NCBI RefSeq assembly: GCF_000004075.3
Contig: NC_026656.2
Span: forward strand, 248,001-312,000
Direction of reading: 5' to 3'
DNA length: 64,000 bases
Source of the DNA: Cucumis sativus
Lineage: Eukaryota; Streptophyta; Magnoliopsida; Cucurbitales; Cucurbitaceae
Shown piece after piece: positions 38,793 to 53,347 of this stretch. The position numbers and the translations under genes were made by a program. Below the pieces are notes generated by a model, which did no database searches, had not been told where the DNA came from, and saw only the letters and a list, made by a program, of their open reading frames with translations. The first letter of the stretch is position 1; each line of letters begins with the position of its first letter.

Positions 38793-39434
38793 TTTAAGAT
38801 CAATAAGATAGGCAGGCAATTTTTATAACATTCAAATAAATAGGTTCGAGGTTTCTAAAACTTGTAAGATTCAGTAGCCAATTACTTGGATTGGACTTTT
38901 CCTGCACACCATTTGATCCAGTCCTACAATAATCTAAATAGGGGCGCGACTTCAAAACTATCCTCAGTAGTCATCTTTAGTATAAATGAAGTTCTCGTTT
39001 ATGGCCATAAATGTATATCTCTATTGCTCAGAAATAACACGTGTTCTCTACACTTCTTGAATTGAGATAAGGAAGAAGCCTGCACATCTTAATCTCTTCC
39101 ATTGATATTGACACATGAGGAATTTAAGTTTTACACCCACCATACTACGATACATAGGCAATGCCTCTTCAACCAAAATGTAAGGCAACAAAAAAAAAAG
39201 TTATTAAAAAATAATAATCTAACATCCACGTATTGTGAAGCCTACACACGACTTGGTTTCGCATGTATATGTATACCCCCAAACATCATAGGGTGCCAAC
39301 ACTAAAAGCACCGGAAAGATCTCTACAAGGGATACTTTTTACTTAGTATGGCAATGATCATAAATTTTGAAAAAGTACCACTTCTTTCAGACTTTAGAAA
39401 AGCGCCCAATGCCAACTTTCTTGCACCGTCTCTC

Positions 39435-42400
39435 TCACAAGTATTGCTCATGTATCCTGGCTCGATTTTCTTCCCACCACAATCTAGCATGCATCTCCCC
39501 AAATTTTTCCCGGCTGCAACATTCAAAGAAAGTCAATAGAACAGAAAACAAAATGAACTTGCGATAAGATTTCTGGCTATGAAAATGCACTTGATTAAAC
39601 AAATCATGTTGCAGTTGCACATATGACGTTATGGTCGGACGTGATTACATTTACAGTATGAACCATACCACAGCCTGACACAATGAACACTGACAGAAAG
39701 CCTGTGGGCCACCTGGCCTACCTTCAGTTCAAAATAACGTCAAACATTTAAAAAATAGGTAGACCAACAAGGACATGAATGTAGACTAGCTTGCAGGACC
39801 ATTGGAGCAATATGAACCCGTAAGACTAAATACACTTCAAGAATATTAACCGAATACTGAAGTTCTAAGCGTTATCCGGGCAAGAGGTAAGAGTATTTTC
39901 ATGACATTAACATAATTTCACTAAGCTGAAAGAGATACTGATCACCATGACTTATATTTGGCTTGCGAGAGAATATTGATGTTGGAACTCAACTCAACAA
40001 AAATATAGTGGGCAACATGAAATACCATCCAATCTTATGAAAGAAATATAAGAAAATCTAGAAGATGCAGGGAAAAATTATCTAACCACCAAGACAATGC
40101 TACTTCATTTTTAATGATAGTGATCCTTGGAAACGAACTTGGTTAACAATTATTGGAGTAACGAGGTGCTCATTTGCAGAAACGGAAAACTCCAGAAATT
40201 TTATGAAAGCACTGTTCGTTATATACATTGAAGTCACGAGGATTTAGCCTGTTAATACCTGAATCTGACTCTTCTGAGTTCCCTTTTGCCGCCAGGCAAA
40301 GCTCTGATTGTAATATAAACACCTGGCTCATCCTGTTCGACCCATTCAGACTCAAGGTCACTAGCATTGCTGATGGATAGTTCTCCTGAACGATCTGCAT
40401 CCCTTGATGAACTGCTTCTCATGGATGCATCAATGGAAGATGTTTCTGTCTTTGCACCACTGATGCTAGAGAGTTTAGGAGTGGAGGTCAGACCTGAATC
40501 TTGGTACTGGCGATACTGCATTGGCTGATATTCAAGTGAATCTGAGGATGAATAGCTCACACCTGCTCCAATGGGGCGGTAGAGATTGCGGGGCAAGCGT
40601 TCTGTAGTTAAAGGAGGCGTTACAGGGCTGTTCTCCACAGATTCAATTTTTGAGCTCTGTTGGAGAGGGCGGGTTCATTAATAGGATATAATAAGACAGA
40701 CAATACACACAAAAAAAAAATGATCCACAATCAAATTATGTTGCACAATAAAATTTTGTGATGAATCAGAAGTACAGGATCCAGTCTGCAAATGTAACAC
40801 CCATCATCTCATCATTTTTCTATAATTTCAAAATGCTATCGATATACCAAGTGTTGCCAATGAGCAAACAGGCTTACCTCATCCTCAGATCTCGGGGGGG
40901 TTGGAAGAGGAAAAGCTTGCCGGTTGAACCTCTGAACATTGTATAGTTCCATAACTCTATCATAGTTCTCGGCCCACCATCTCTGAGCTTGCCATTTATT
41001 GAATACGTCTCGACTGATCAAAATGGTTATGAAAACAAAAATCAAACTCTAGATACAAACCAGATGATTACATTTCTGAAGCGTCCCTATTGTTTAACGA
41101 CAGACACATCTTTTGAGATACTGAGAAGCAATTAGAATACACTAATTGAAAGAAATTGGTATATATCACCGTCATAGAGGTCAGATAATACTATGGGCTA
41201 TAACTAACTACAAACTTTGTCTTCCTATTTTATTGTACTTCCTTACGTAGTTAACAAGACACGGACAAACAAAAGATAAAACATTTTCAGTAAGCGAGAA
41301 ATGACTCAAAGCAGCAAGAGACCTAGCAAAGAATAATGCTTGCGTCACGTACAATAACTTTTTTAGTTTTACCTTAGTGCTGCTAATCATGAAAATTGTT
41401 AATGGGAAGCCAATTACCTTTTGTCAAAAAGTAAATAATAAAAAAATGAAAAGGAAAAAAGCAAGGTGAAACTTTAATTGCTTTGAATAAAGTAGTTCTC
41501 GAGGTGTCAATATTGACTCTGTACCCAAGACCTATCAACACTAGATCCAAACCCGTCGATCTTTATTATGCTAACAGACAAAGATAATATGATAGGATCG
41601 TCTAATTGGTATCACGTAGTTTAAAGTCAATACAAAGGGTCCAAATTGTTACAAATGAGGCCAACAGTTTATGCAAAGGCACTCGAATCAATTATTTGGG
41701 GTTGAAGAACGAGTCAGGTCGTATGTAGCAGAGACAATTGTAAACAATTAGTTAGTTGGTTGTGTCCCCCGTTGAAAATGAGAGATTTAAATTGGTCGAG
41801 ATGAAGAGTAACGTCGTTTGTTGCCTAGATGTGGTTCAATTTTGTCTGGCATGTGGGTAAACCAGTGAGTAAAGTAGAGGCTTGGTGGTAAATCTCAATT
41901 AGCAGAAGACAAATCCACGAGAATTCAGGGTAGGCGTGAAGAATTCTTGAAAAGAAAGAGAGGAGACTTCCCCGACACGACGACAATACTGGGAATAAAG
42001 CTTCCCCACCACAATCAAATTCGACCCCACCCAACAATTGAGTTCTACTTTTGGACTTTTTCTTGATTGCTTTTCATGAGAAGGCGTGATCTTTACTGAG
42101 AAAAATCAGACCCCACCTACATAGAAACACAGTTCCAATGGAGATTACTCCAAGGGTATGTTTGAATGTTGCTTTTGAAGGGTTTTCTTTTTCCTTCCTT
42201 CTTTTCTTTTGAATACTTTTTTCCTCTTCATTTCCAACCCAAAACACTGAAACCATATATTTAAACTCTAGTGGTGCACCCAGGCAAGGAAATTCCAGAA
42301 GGAAGAATAAACCAAAAAGACTGAACAGAAAATGATAGTTTACATTGTACACCACCGCAGCACCTCCCAGGCCCTTTTTTTTTTCTGTTTCTAAATTCTA

Positions 42401-43143
42401 AATGACCAACTAATTAAAAAAGTCAGAAAAAGATGGCGGAGAGGTGATCCTTAATCACATACGATATATGATTAAAGTCAAACGACAAATCTACACCGTT
42501 GATATGATTCTGTATAGAGCGTACCTGAAACGTATCCGTTTCAGATCATTCCCTCCGCGAGGAAGCGAAACGAAAGTGATTAACACGCCGGGTTCCACCT
42601 GGGCCACCCACTCCTTTGGTTCGCTCTCCTCAACGTACACAACTGGGTCAACTCGCCGCCCACTCAGTGAATTGGGGGTTCCTTCTCCGCTTGAAATCCC
42701 CTTCAGTCTCGCTTCCATTTCCTTCCCCCATGTCCTCGTTTTCGTCGAGCTCAAGCTACCGCTTCGCTTATAAGCCCATTTGAACCGCTCTGAGTCCGCA
42801 TCCGACTGTGAGCTGCAATTCTTCAGTCGACTCTGCGGTATCGGCCCTGCGCAAGGGTTGCAAGTTCGATACGACCCCGACGCTTTTAACGCCATGTCTC
42901 TGAGCTAAAATCAATGGACAACCACCGGGGAATATAAACATTAAATGCCCCCATTCCTGATTCCAGTCACTAGAACAAGAAACTGATAACTAAAAGAGAA
43001 GGAATTTGATGTGAAAGTACCTGACCTGTCAGAGATTTGACAGATTGTTGCTTGTTTTCAAGTCCATTGTCGGAGTCTGGTTCTTCAATTTGACTCAAGG
43101 AGGCATCTCCGAGTTTCTTAGAACGAGCTATGCATGTCAGCAT
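39435..43143 (-). CDS. BRX: BREVIS RADIX family protein, 371 aa, 5 exons
   Basis: Exons in transcript order: 43143-43021, 42904-42525, 41013-40878, 40656-40259 and 39513-39435 (1116 nt). The N terminus MLTCIARSKK carries the conserved Cys at residue 4, known in the family as a palmitoylation site for plasma-membrane attachment. The block KQQSVKSLTGQLRDMALKAS follows. The first BRX domain (residues about 140-210) runs from PKEWVAQVEPGVLITFVSLP through KWQAQRWWAENYD and ELYNVQRFNRQA. The second (residues about 312-371) runs from ESEWVEQDEPGVYITIRALP through KFGEMHARLWWEENRARIHE to QYL at the end. BRX proteins are regulators of root growth and protophloem differentiation, acting with PAX kinase on auxin efflux, and BRX domains mediate protein contacts. 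I cannot tell BRX from BRX-LIKE paralogues by sight. Confidence 0.92.
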
Positions 43144-43877
43144 TTTCACCTCTTACAGTGCAGTACTTCTCCCGAAGCGAAATAAATGCCAAATTGCTGC
43201 CACTCACTTTCGAACGCTGATACAAACAAATTTTCTAATAATGAACTTTAAAAGAAATATATGTACATGGAAGTTGATGAAGAACAAAACGATGAGGACT
43301 AAGAGTAAAAAGCAGAGAATCTCACTCTTGAATCCTTCTTTTTCTCCTAAACAATTAGGGATAAACTGTTCAGGTTCAGTTTTGAGGGGATGAAAACCAG
43401 ACGCCACCGATATCCTGATTCAATTCAACCATAGACTAAGCTTGCAGCGATTCCCTGTAAAACCCAGAAATTGACAATCTGGCCATATTTAGTAGTGAAA
43501 GGAAAATGGAGAAGAAATTTGTGTGAAAATAGAGAAGAAGAAACCTGAAGAAAGCGTGTGATCGGAGAAGAAATGGCGTATACTCCGGCGGGAAGTGAAA
43601 AGAAGCGGAAATGAGTGTAAAACAAATTGTTAGTTGCCGGGCAATTGCAATTATGGCATGTCTTCAATTTTTCTTTTATTTTTTTTCATTTCACCAACCG
43701 TAAGATTTCCCTTTGTCCTTTACCTGCTACCGGCTATATACCGGTTGCCGTTGCGCGCTCTTTCTGCTCTTTTGTGATTTCAAGTTTCGGCGTAAACCCA
43801 GCAGCCCATTTCATCCCATTTGGGCCTGGCCCATTCATTTATTTGGTATACGACGAAAAAAAAAAGTTTGTTTAGTT
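43144..43877. other. BRX promoter/leader region and tRNA downstream flank
   Basis: It contains the BRX leader and promoter on the minus strand. At its right end is the A-run (43856-43865 on the plus strand) that serves as the T-run terminator of the minus-strand tRNA. An ACCGG-ATATA-CCGGT-like near-palindrome lies at about 43728-43744. No coding frame recognised. Confidence 0.55.
43856..43865 (-). terminator. RNA polymerase III T-run terminator of tRNA-His
   Basis: Ten T residues on the minus strand, 12 bp downstream of the tRNA 3' end, as expected for Pol III termination. Confidence 0.8.
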
Positions 43878-43948
43878 GTGGCTGCTGGGATTCGAGCCCA
43901 GGTCTCCACGGCCACAACGTGGAATTCTCACCACTAAACTACAGCCAC
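43878..43948 (-). tRNA. tRNA-His (anticodon GTG)
   Basis: The reverse complement starts GTGGCTG and ends CAGCCAC, a perfect 7-bp acceptor stem. The A-box-like segment is TAGTTTAGTGGT. The anticodon stem is CCACG/CGTGG around loop TTGTGGC, which puts GTG at 43915-43913. The T arm is CTGGG with TCGAATC and CCCAG (B box GGCTCGAATCC). There is no intron. Length is 71 nt without the G-1 added after transcription. No CCA is encoded, as expected for a nuclear gene. Confidence 0.97.
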
Positions 43949-46900
43949 TTTGATACTTCGTATTTCTTTTAATTAAATACAACTTTTGAAATTTCTTTTA
44001 GTGTATCAAAGACGTGCATATCTATGTCGATATCAATTGTATTGTGTATAATGTATTATTCTTCTTTTACATTTCATGTTTTTATCGGAATCTCCAAGAA
44101 TCCCTACAATATGGCTTTACGAGGGAATGAATAATTGATTGTCATATGTTTTGTTACATGGTTGTATGTATGGATAAAATATTACTTTTGGATAGCTACT
44201 TTCTTATTTTCTTAACTCTCAAGTAATTTAGCATTATGATTACATGTTTCTTTTGTATAGTCACTTATTTGTTAGCTTAACTTACTCGATACTCGGTAAT
44301 TGAAAACAAACCAAAATATTTATAAGTGTGTTATTTAAATACTAAACTAAGATTGAGAAATTTTTTTAAAAAAATCAGAAAAATCAACTTTCTCCAATTT
44401 CCATGAAAACGACACTAGTTTGTGTCTAACAAAACCCATCAAGTGTTATAGGTAATTTGAAATTACAAACCACTAAAATATTGAAATATTGAAGATCAAG
44501 ACAGGTGACAAAAGAATTGGATGTGAAGGAAAATGAGACATGATAATGGAGATGAAAAATTGAATATGTTGTTTAAAAGAAAGTAATTAGGAGGAGCACT
44601 TTAGGGTATAGAGACGATGAATTGATGGTTGTGCCCAATAATTGCCGCCCAACAAATTCTTAAAGGTATTTGACAACTCTTTTTTTTTTTTTTCCTTTTC
44701 TGACAGTAAAGGGTAGCAAAAGGGAGGGAGGAAAGTGGGTAATTTGGTAATTTGACATGAATTTAGGTGGAGGGGAGGAAGAAAATGGTGTCCACTAATG
44801 AAATGATTAGCAAAGACAAATGTGAATGCTTAACAAAAGAAACAATAATGTTGTATGTGCAAACAACTCCTTCAAATGGACAAATCCGCATTACATGGCC
44901 CCCATTTTTGTGTTCATTCTTTATTTCTTTCTTTATTACTTTCAAAGTTTTTCTATTAGTTTTATGTTTCGTGTTTATTCATATTAAATATGCATCTCTT
45001 CTTTTCTTTCAATAATTAATATAATTGGGGTAATGGTATATGAACATGCACATCCAACTTTTAACATATATTTGATTATTCATTTCACATTTTTAAATTA
45101 TTTGATTTGTCATCTACATACCACAACTATATGTGAATTATGTTCACTTCCTTCACATTTAGAACATGCCTTTATTTAACAAAAAAAAAAAAAAATTACA
45201 AACACAAATACAAGTTTAGAAAATAAAACTATATATATTTTACCACCTACCAATATTTAAATCTCAATTAAGGTGACTTTTGATACTTGTTAAAATTTGA
45301 TAGATTTTTGAACATTTTGGGTGTCATCTTAATCCACCACTAAGGAACATCAATATCAACTCTAAGTCCATGTTCATTTTTCAAAGATACAATTATGCCC
45401 TTATCAATATAGAATTCTTGGACTAAAGAGTTGGTCTAAAATAAATAAAAGAAACCATTGAAAAAGCTAGTTTTAATTCCAAAATAAAAATTGAATTTGT
45501 GGCTTTAGTGATCACTTATTTTGAAGAAAAAAAAAAAAACTTAAGCGCTACTCTAAATGAGACCATAATTATCTAAGACATAAAGTTTAAATTCTATTTT
45601 CATATTAAATTATATAATTGTAGTTCCAACCATTTAAATTTAGAATGCTATGGGTGATCTGGGCCTAATGACATGTGAAATTGAAGACAGCAAGTTTTGG
45701 GCCAAAATGAGAGAAGTCCAAAACTAAACATGGCCCAAGAAGGGAAGATGATATGGGCTTGGTCATACCACCGTGCTTGGGCCCCAATCGACCCAGTTAA
45801 ATCTCTTGCCCCTAAACCAACCCTATGGTTGATTTTGTAAAATTGATTTTTGAACAATTGTTTGTTTTATTCTAAACTTTAACAAATAATTTTTAAATAT
45901 TTAACATTGATTTTCGATCCTTATATTTGATTTTTAAAACTAGGTCTAATTTCCCACAAATTTATTAAATGATTTGCAACTGTTGAGATCTTAAACAACT
46001 TTTGACAATCGTTTTTTCGTTTGTTTAAGCATATTTAAAAACTACTTTCACCACCAAATTTCTTTTATAATGTTTTAAAAACATTACACCAAATGTGTTT
46101 GGGTACATTTTTCAGATTTTGGAATTTCATTAATAATCCAGATAAAATGAGATATAGAAAGGAAATAAACTTAAATTTAAAAAATACAAAAGAAAAAAAA
46201 TGGTCAAAGAGTACAACATTCTTTAGTTTTCAAATTTTTGTTTGATTTTTTAAACATAGGTTAAAAATAGATGAGTAAAAAAGTTTAAATGTAGAGGTAT
46301 TATTTATAGTCCAAATTTAAAAATAAATAATAGTTATCAAACAATATCTAAATCGTTATTAAACAAATCTAGAGTTTTTAAAATGTTGATATAAAAGGTG
46401 TATTTGACACAATAAAAGTTGAAATTATGTCTTTTAACCCATTACAAATGTATGAAGATTATATATAAAAAGAAGTTAGAAGCAATAAAAATTGGTTAAC
46501 TTAAATGGTAAAAACAAGTGCAGTAGTGAAGTATGAATGCTTAGAGGAAGAGATTAGATATGCATGATTTGATAATGAGGTTGACCGATGAACCAAGTGC
46601 CGATGTGAGGGGCACGTGCTACTTATCTCTTCATACATCTTTAAGTCTCCAACCCATACATGTGTTATTTTGATAGTACGGCCCAATAAGCCCTTTGATT
46701 TTGGGCTTCAATTTCAATTTGGACTCACCACTTTGCATATCCAACCAAACAAAGACTAAGCTTGCCTTCTTCTTCCACTTCCTCTTCCACTTCCTCTTCC
46801 TGTGTTTGCTATTTAGGATAGATAAGAGGTTGCACTCTTTTTCCTTTATTCTTTTTTAGTCAAAATACATGATGGAATAGAATAAATATTTATTAAATGA

Positions 46901-47735
46901 TATCAATCAACTCCTAAAAGATGCTACTTTTATATTCCAACCCATTTTCAGTAATTCAATTTAGACATTCTTTCAGTGCAAACCAAATAAATTGACTCTC
47001 AACAGAAATCTAATATACACCCATATCCAATATACTACACAATAAATAGGCATCCAATATTATTTGTTTTTGTTATTTTTATTCTATCCTTTTGTAATCA
47101 AAATATTAAAAACGTTTTTTTTTTCTCTGCTTTTACAAAAGGAACCTCACTATGAATATGTGATTGTCATTAACCCCCATTATTTGTTGTCAGCTACACC
47201 ACAACTTCACACGTGCATTAATTAAAATTTCAAAACTTTTTTCTACAATGAGTATTTTTCCTTTCTCTTCCAAATTTGTGTAATTGTATATGTGGGAGTT
47301 GCAACCAGGAGAAGAAGAACAAAAAATTAACTTTTTTATTATAACAAATGCGAGAAAAGAATCATGTATACACAGCTAATTCAGATTGGGAGCAATAAAA
47401 AATATAATGTATTTAGCTACTTTGGAATGGACAGTTATAATAGTGATTTAATTAGTACGATTTTGTCATTTAAAGTGAGATAATTGCTTAATTTAATCTC
47501 TTCCCCTTTTCACTCTTCAAAAAAGGAAAAAAAAAAAAGGAAACCACACCACTCCTTAATACATATTTATTATTATTATTATTAATTTTAAAATGAAAAA
47601 GAAGACAGTGATTTAAATGAATAAATGGCACCTGTTAATCGTGACACAAATTAAGTTTTTTTCTTCTTCTTAAATTATACACACGATTGAATTTGAAGGT
47701 AAGGATGAGTTGATTTGTGAGTAAGGAGTGAGCCG
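43949..47735. other. 3.8-kb AT-rich gene-free interval
   Basis: No gene recognised on either strand; all frames are below 83 codons and low in complexity. It contains poly-A/T runs, a pyrimidine tandem repeat (unit TTCCTCTTCCAC) at about 46774-46800 and a TTA microsatellite at about 47567-47585. Segments such as 46200-46400 have the texture of decayed non-autonomous repeats, but no terminal repeats could be matched. Confidence 0.55.
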
Positions 47736-49429
<1,694 letters not shown>

Positions 49430-51090
49430 AGAAACGCCATTGATTAATCTTCAGGTTCAGGTTCGTGTTAAAGGTAATATCGAAGACTCTGTTTTTGAGC
49501 TTGTAGTTGGTGTTGTTGGATATTTGTTATGAAAATATACAGATTACCCACTCGGCTTTTTCTGTTTCTCCTAAGTTTTGTGTATACTAAATATTTCTCT
49601 CTTCCTTTTGTTTGATTATTTGTGTGTCTATGACTCTATTCTCTTTTTGTGTTCATTCAATTCCGAGAATGTGATTATAAATACTTAACCATGTTTCACT
49701 CAATTTTGATTTAATTGTAATTATTCAACTTAGCTTCAATTTTAATTTAGTTGTTAACATTTCCCTCTAAATTTGGCTTGGATTTCTAGTCAAAAGTAAA
49801 TAACATTCCATATGTTCAATTTTCAAATAGAGTATTTTGGTGTTCATTTTTCACTAAATCAAGATTTCAAGGTAAATCAATGCACAAAATATAAGAAAAA
49901 TATAGATGGAAAGTTTGATTTGATTGTGCAATCGAAGAGCTCAAGATAATACAAATAATACAACTTATCTCTTTTATGACCATATCCTTTAATATAAACA
50001 GGTGAGATTAGAGATGAACTTTAGAAAGATACAATTTGTAGGGATAATGATGAAGTTTTACAAGGATGTTTAACTATAATAAAATTTGGACTATCAATTG
50101 AGTAGACCTCATGCACGGTGAGATTCTTCGTCGAATAACTAAAGGTAAACTACATAAAGTGAGATAGAGTTGGTTGAAAAAAATGGGTGAAAATTTTAAT
50201 ATATTTGCCTTTTTTAATTCATCTAATTTGTAGTGCTTGATTCCTTAAACACTTAAATGAATTTACTTAATTCATCTAATTTGTACTGAAACCAACCAAG
50301 TGTTTCCATTCCTTAAACACTTAAAAAGATAGATGAATGAGACTATTTATACAATTCATTGTCCCTCCACTTGGGTCATGTGTAATATTGCTATTGTCAA
50401 CATAAACTTTTGTTCTCGATATATTATGAGTTCTAACCTTAGTCACTAAAATTAGTTCAATTGTTTCTTTACGTGATACAAGACAAACTCGAAGTCAACC
50501 CAAAACTCAAGGTTATGATTTTTATTTTCAAAATATGCAATTTCCTAACGATTCTTGGAACTTGAACCCACATGGGGTAAACCTTATTTTTCTCAATGAT
50601 ATTTCGTGTTAAGGTAATTCTAATGAATATGATGGAGTACATTTGCAACATTCTTCAAAAAATGATAAATGAGTGTAATGCGATTAAAGTCCCACATCAT
50701 TTGAATAAGAGGAGAATTTTGGATATACAAGTGAAGACAATTATTTTCATTGGTATGATTCTTTTTTTAATAGTATCAAAAGCAAAGTAAAGTGATAATA
50801 CCAAATAAAAACTTGAGATATTTTGTTTGATATAAAGTTAAAATTCAAATTAATTTAGGATAGAATACAAATTAAACGTGCCAAATTGAGCTCTATTCAA
50901 CATCAATTGTTGTTTGAAGTTGTAGAGAAAGAGGAAAAAACTAATGTGATCTATATTTTATTTTTTAAAATAACAAAAGTGTAAAATATTTAATTTATTT
51001 GATTTTACAATAAAAACTAAAAAGAAGAGAAAAAAAATTGACAAAATTGAATAATATATATATATATTTTTATATATGAAAAGGCCAAAT
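49430..51090. other. Threonine synthase 3' flank and AT-rich intergenic DNA
   Basis: No genes recognised. It contains an imperfect tandem duplication at 50215-50325 and a (TA)n run at about 51053-51067. Confidence 0.6.
50215..50325. repeat. Imperfect tandem duplication, units of 43 and 58 bp
   Basis: Both units start TAATTCATCTAATTTGTA and end ATTCCTTAAACACTTAAA. The second (50268-50325) carries about 15 extra bases in the middle compared with the first (50215-50257). Confidence 0.8.
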
Positions 51091-51093
51091 TTA

Positions 51094-51101
51094 AAACCCT
51101 A
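51094..51101 (+). promoter_or_regulatory. Telo-box upstream of the LYAR-like gene
   Basis: AAACCCTA, 84 bp before the ATG. Telo-boxes mark translation and ribosome-biogenesis genes in plants, which fits the predicted nucleolar role of the downstream product. Confidence 0.65.
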
Positions 51102-51184
51102 GACCAAACTCGTATCTGCTTTTCGCTGTCCGTCTCTCAAAGATCACAATCTGCCGTTTTTACTACGAGCTTGGTTGCGTAGAG

Positions 51185-53347
51185 ATGGTGTGGTTTCAAT
51201 GCGAGGATTGCGGCGACAATCTCAAGAAACCCAAGCTGCCAAATCACTTCAGAACTTGTTCCGCTACCAAGGTTTCGATTTTTTCTCCTCGTTGAACCCA
51301 AATCGGAAAATACAATTTTTTCTCCACAAGCTATTCGCAAGAAAAATGCGTTTCCTCCGCTTTTTCTCTTAAAAAACGATGTAAATTTTGGAATTTTGTC
51401 AATAAGAAATTACGTTTTGTGTGTTTGTACTGGTGAACTCTAGAGTTCTACCATGGAGATGATTTGGATTGCATTTCGATTTCGTCATACTGTTTATTTC
51501 CCCCCTTTTCGTATTTTCTTCTAATTTGTAACTGTTATTTCCTGTAGTTGTCTTGCATCGATTGTGGACAAACCTTTGGGCAGGAAAGCGTACAAGGCCA
51601 TACTCAATGTATCACAGAAGCGGTAAGAATTTTATTTTTGATGCTCCGTTATTCTGCCGGTTAAACGGAAATTGCATTTAATGGATTATCCATAACAATG
51701 CATCCTTCTTGAAATAAAGGTTAATCGTATTTGTGCATATGGCCATGACTTTTGTGAAATTTAGTTTGTTTGGTTGTTCTGCCCTGTAGTACTGATCAAA
51801 GTTTTAAACACCATGCACATTGCTTGCTGCCGTAGCTTCAGTAGGCAGACTGTGTTGTGTTTCTATTTACAAGTTTTGTCTACTTCTTGCAGGAGAAATA
51901 TGGTCCGAAGGGGCAAGGAGCAGCCATGAGTGTCACCACCCCCAAGTCCAATAAGGATTCAAAACAACAACCTGATTTTGATATCCTCGTTGGATTATCT
52001 GAGCGCCCTCCTTGGTTTTGCAGGTATTGTTATTTTTTATTCCGTTATCATTTTCCTCCCTGTTGTATATGTACATAAACATGGTCTAGATTAATGGCCG
52101 TTAGTGTTATGATGATTGTTAAATAAGAGCACTGAAAACTTGTAATGATTTATTGAGATCGGTTAATCTGGTTCTAAGTTGGTTTTTTTTTTGTGTGTAT
52201 GTACTATGTATCATGTGTTTTTTGCAGTCTTTGCAATACCAAGGCTACTAGTAAACAGACTTTGCTGCTTCATGCAGAAGGAAAGAAGCACAAAGCAAAA
52301 GCCCGTGGGTTTCATGCTGCAAAAAAACAATCTAATCAGACGGAGGAAACTGTTCCAGATCAAAAGCTTGCTGCTGTTGGCACTCCCAAATGCGAAGTTG
52401 CTGTAAATGGACGTGTTGGGGCTGAAAAGTTGCAAGATCAGCTTGAAGCTAAAAGTGAACTTGGAAAGTTTGAAGAAGAAAATGGTGCTTCACACACGAA
52501 GAAAAAGAGGAAACGAGATGCTGTGGATGGTGCTTCAACAGAAAAGACTAAAGATGATGATCCAAATAGAGGTAATGGGGAGGTTATTCAGGCAACCGAA
52601 GCTGAAATTGAGCCAATAAAGGATGAGGCCAGAGCGTCCAAACCTCTGAAAGAAGATTTGAAAATGAAGATTAAGTGGAAAAAGCTGATAACGTCAATTT
52701 TGAAATCTGTATGTTTTTGCAGTTCTCTTATTTCATATGCCACGTCATTCCTATTAGTTTGTGTCCCCGATAGTTTTCTTGACCATAGTCTTGACTGTTT
52801 ACAAGTTTTTCTAAAAATATTTTTTGATGGAACGGCCCCCATGATGAGATTGTTGATTTCTCAACTGGAAGTGAGAATTCTAAAATGCTGCATAGGTTAA
52901 TACACGGCCTTATGAGATATTAATGCCAGTAGTATAGCTATAGCAAGGCCTTGAGGAAATTTTGAAAGTACCTTTTCGTTTTTGTAATGCTTTCTCTTCA
53001 TGTCAGTTTTTAACATACTACCATTTTTATCTTTTGGTTGGATATGACAGAATCCTGATGGTGTTCTTAAGTTGTCAAAACTAAGAAAACTCACCTTGAA
53101 GTCTATTCGTGAATCCGGTGTCACAGAAGATGAAACCAAACTTATTGGGATGCTTGATCAAAAGGTTGATTCATCTGACTATATTTTCTAAGCTGATATT
53201 GTATATCTATACGACTGCTTTAAGTATAGTTAACTTTGAAAATTGAAACCATTTGCTAATAATTTTGTTGTCTGTGTCTGCCAGATCAATTCAAGTTCAA
53301 AATTTGCTGTTGAGAAGAAATATGTTCGGCTAACAGCTAAAGCTTGA
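51185..53347 (+). CDS. LYAR-like C2HC zinc-finger nucleolar protein (UBP1-associated 1C-like), 316 aa, 6 exons
   Basis: Exons 51185-51271, 51548-51622, 51893-52023, 52228-52708, 53051-53164 and 53285-53347 (951 nt). The N terminus [18 protein letters not shown] holds the first LYAR-type finger (CEDC...HFRTC), followed by a second ([12 protein letters not shown]...HTQC). A U1/matrin-type C2H2 finger lies at residues about 95-130 (WFCSLCNT...[13 protein letters not shown]). A Lys/Glu-rich disordered middle carries a KKKRKRD nuclear signal, and the short conserved C-terminal block is [18 protein letters not shown]. Animal and yeast LYAR proteins act in the nucleolus in ribosome biogenesis; the plant relative was described as binding the RNA-binding protein UBP1. 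An exact function is not shown by sequence. Exon 4 can read through its donor for another 64 codons. Confidence 0.88.

Noticed and set aside
46200-46400. Possible miniature inverted-repeat element
   Set aside because: Texture is repeat-like but no terminal inverted repeats or target-site duplication could be paired by eye.
50683-50705. AGTCCCACATC-like motif here and a similar AGTCCCATATTG at about 60308 as ends of small terminal-repeat elements
   Set aside because: Such motifs occur at the ends of some short plant retroelements, but no matching partner end or flanking duplication was found, so no element is called.
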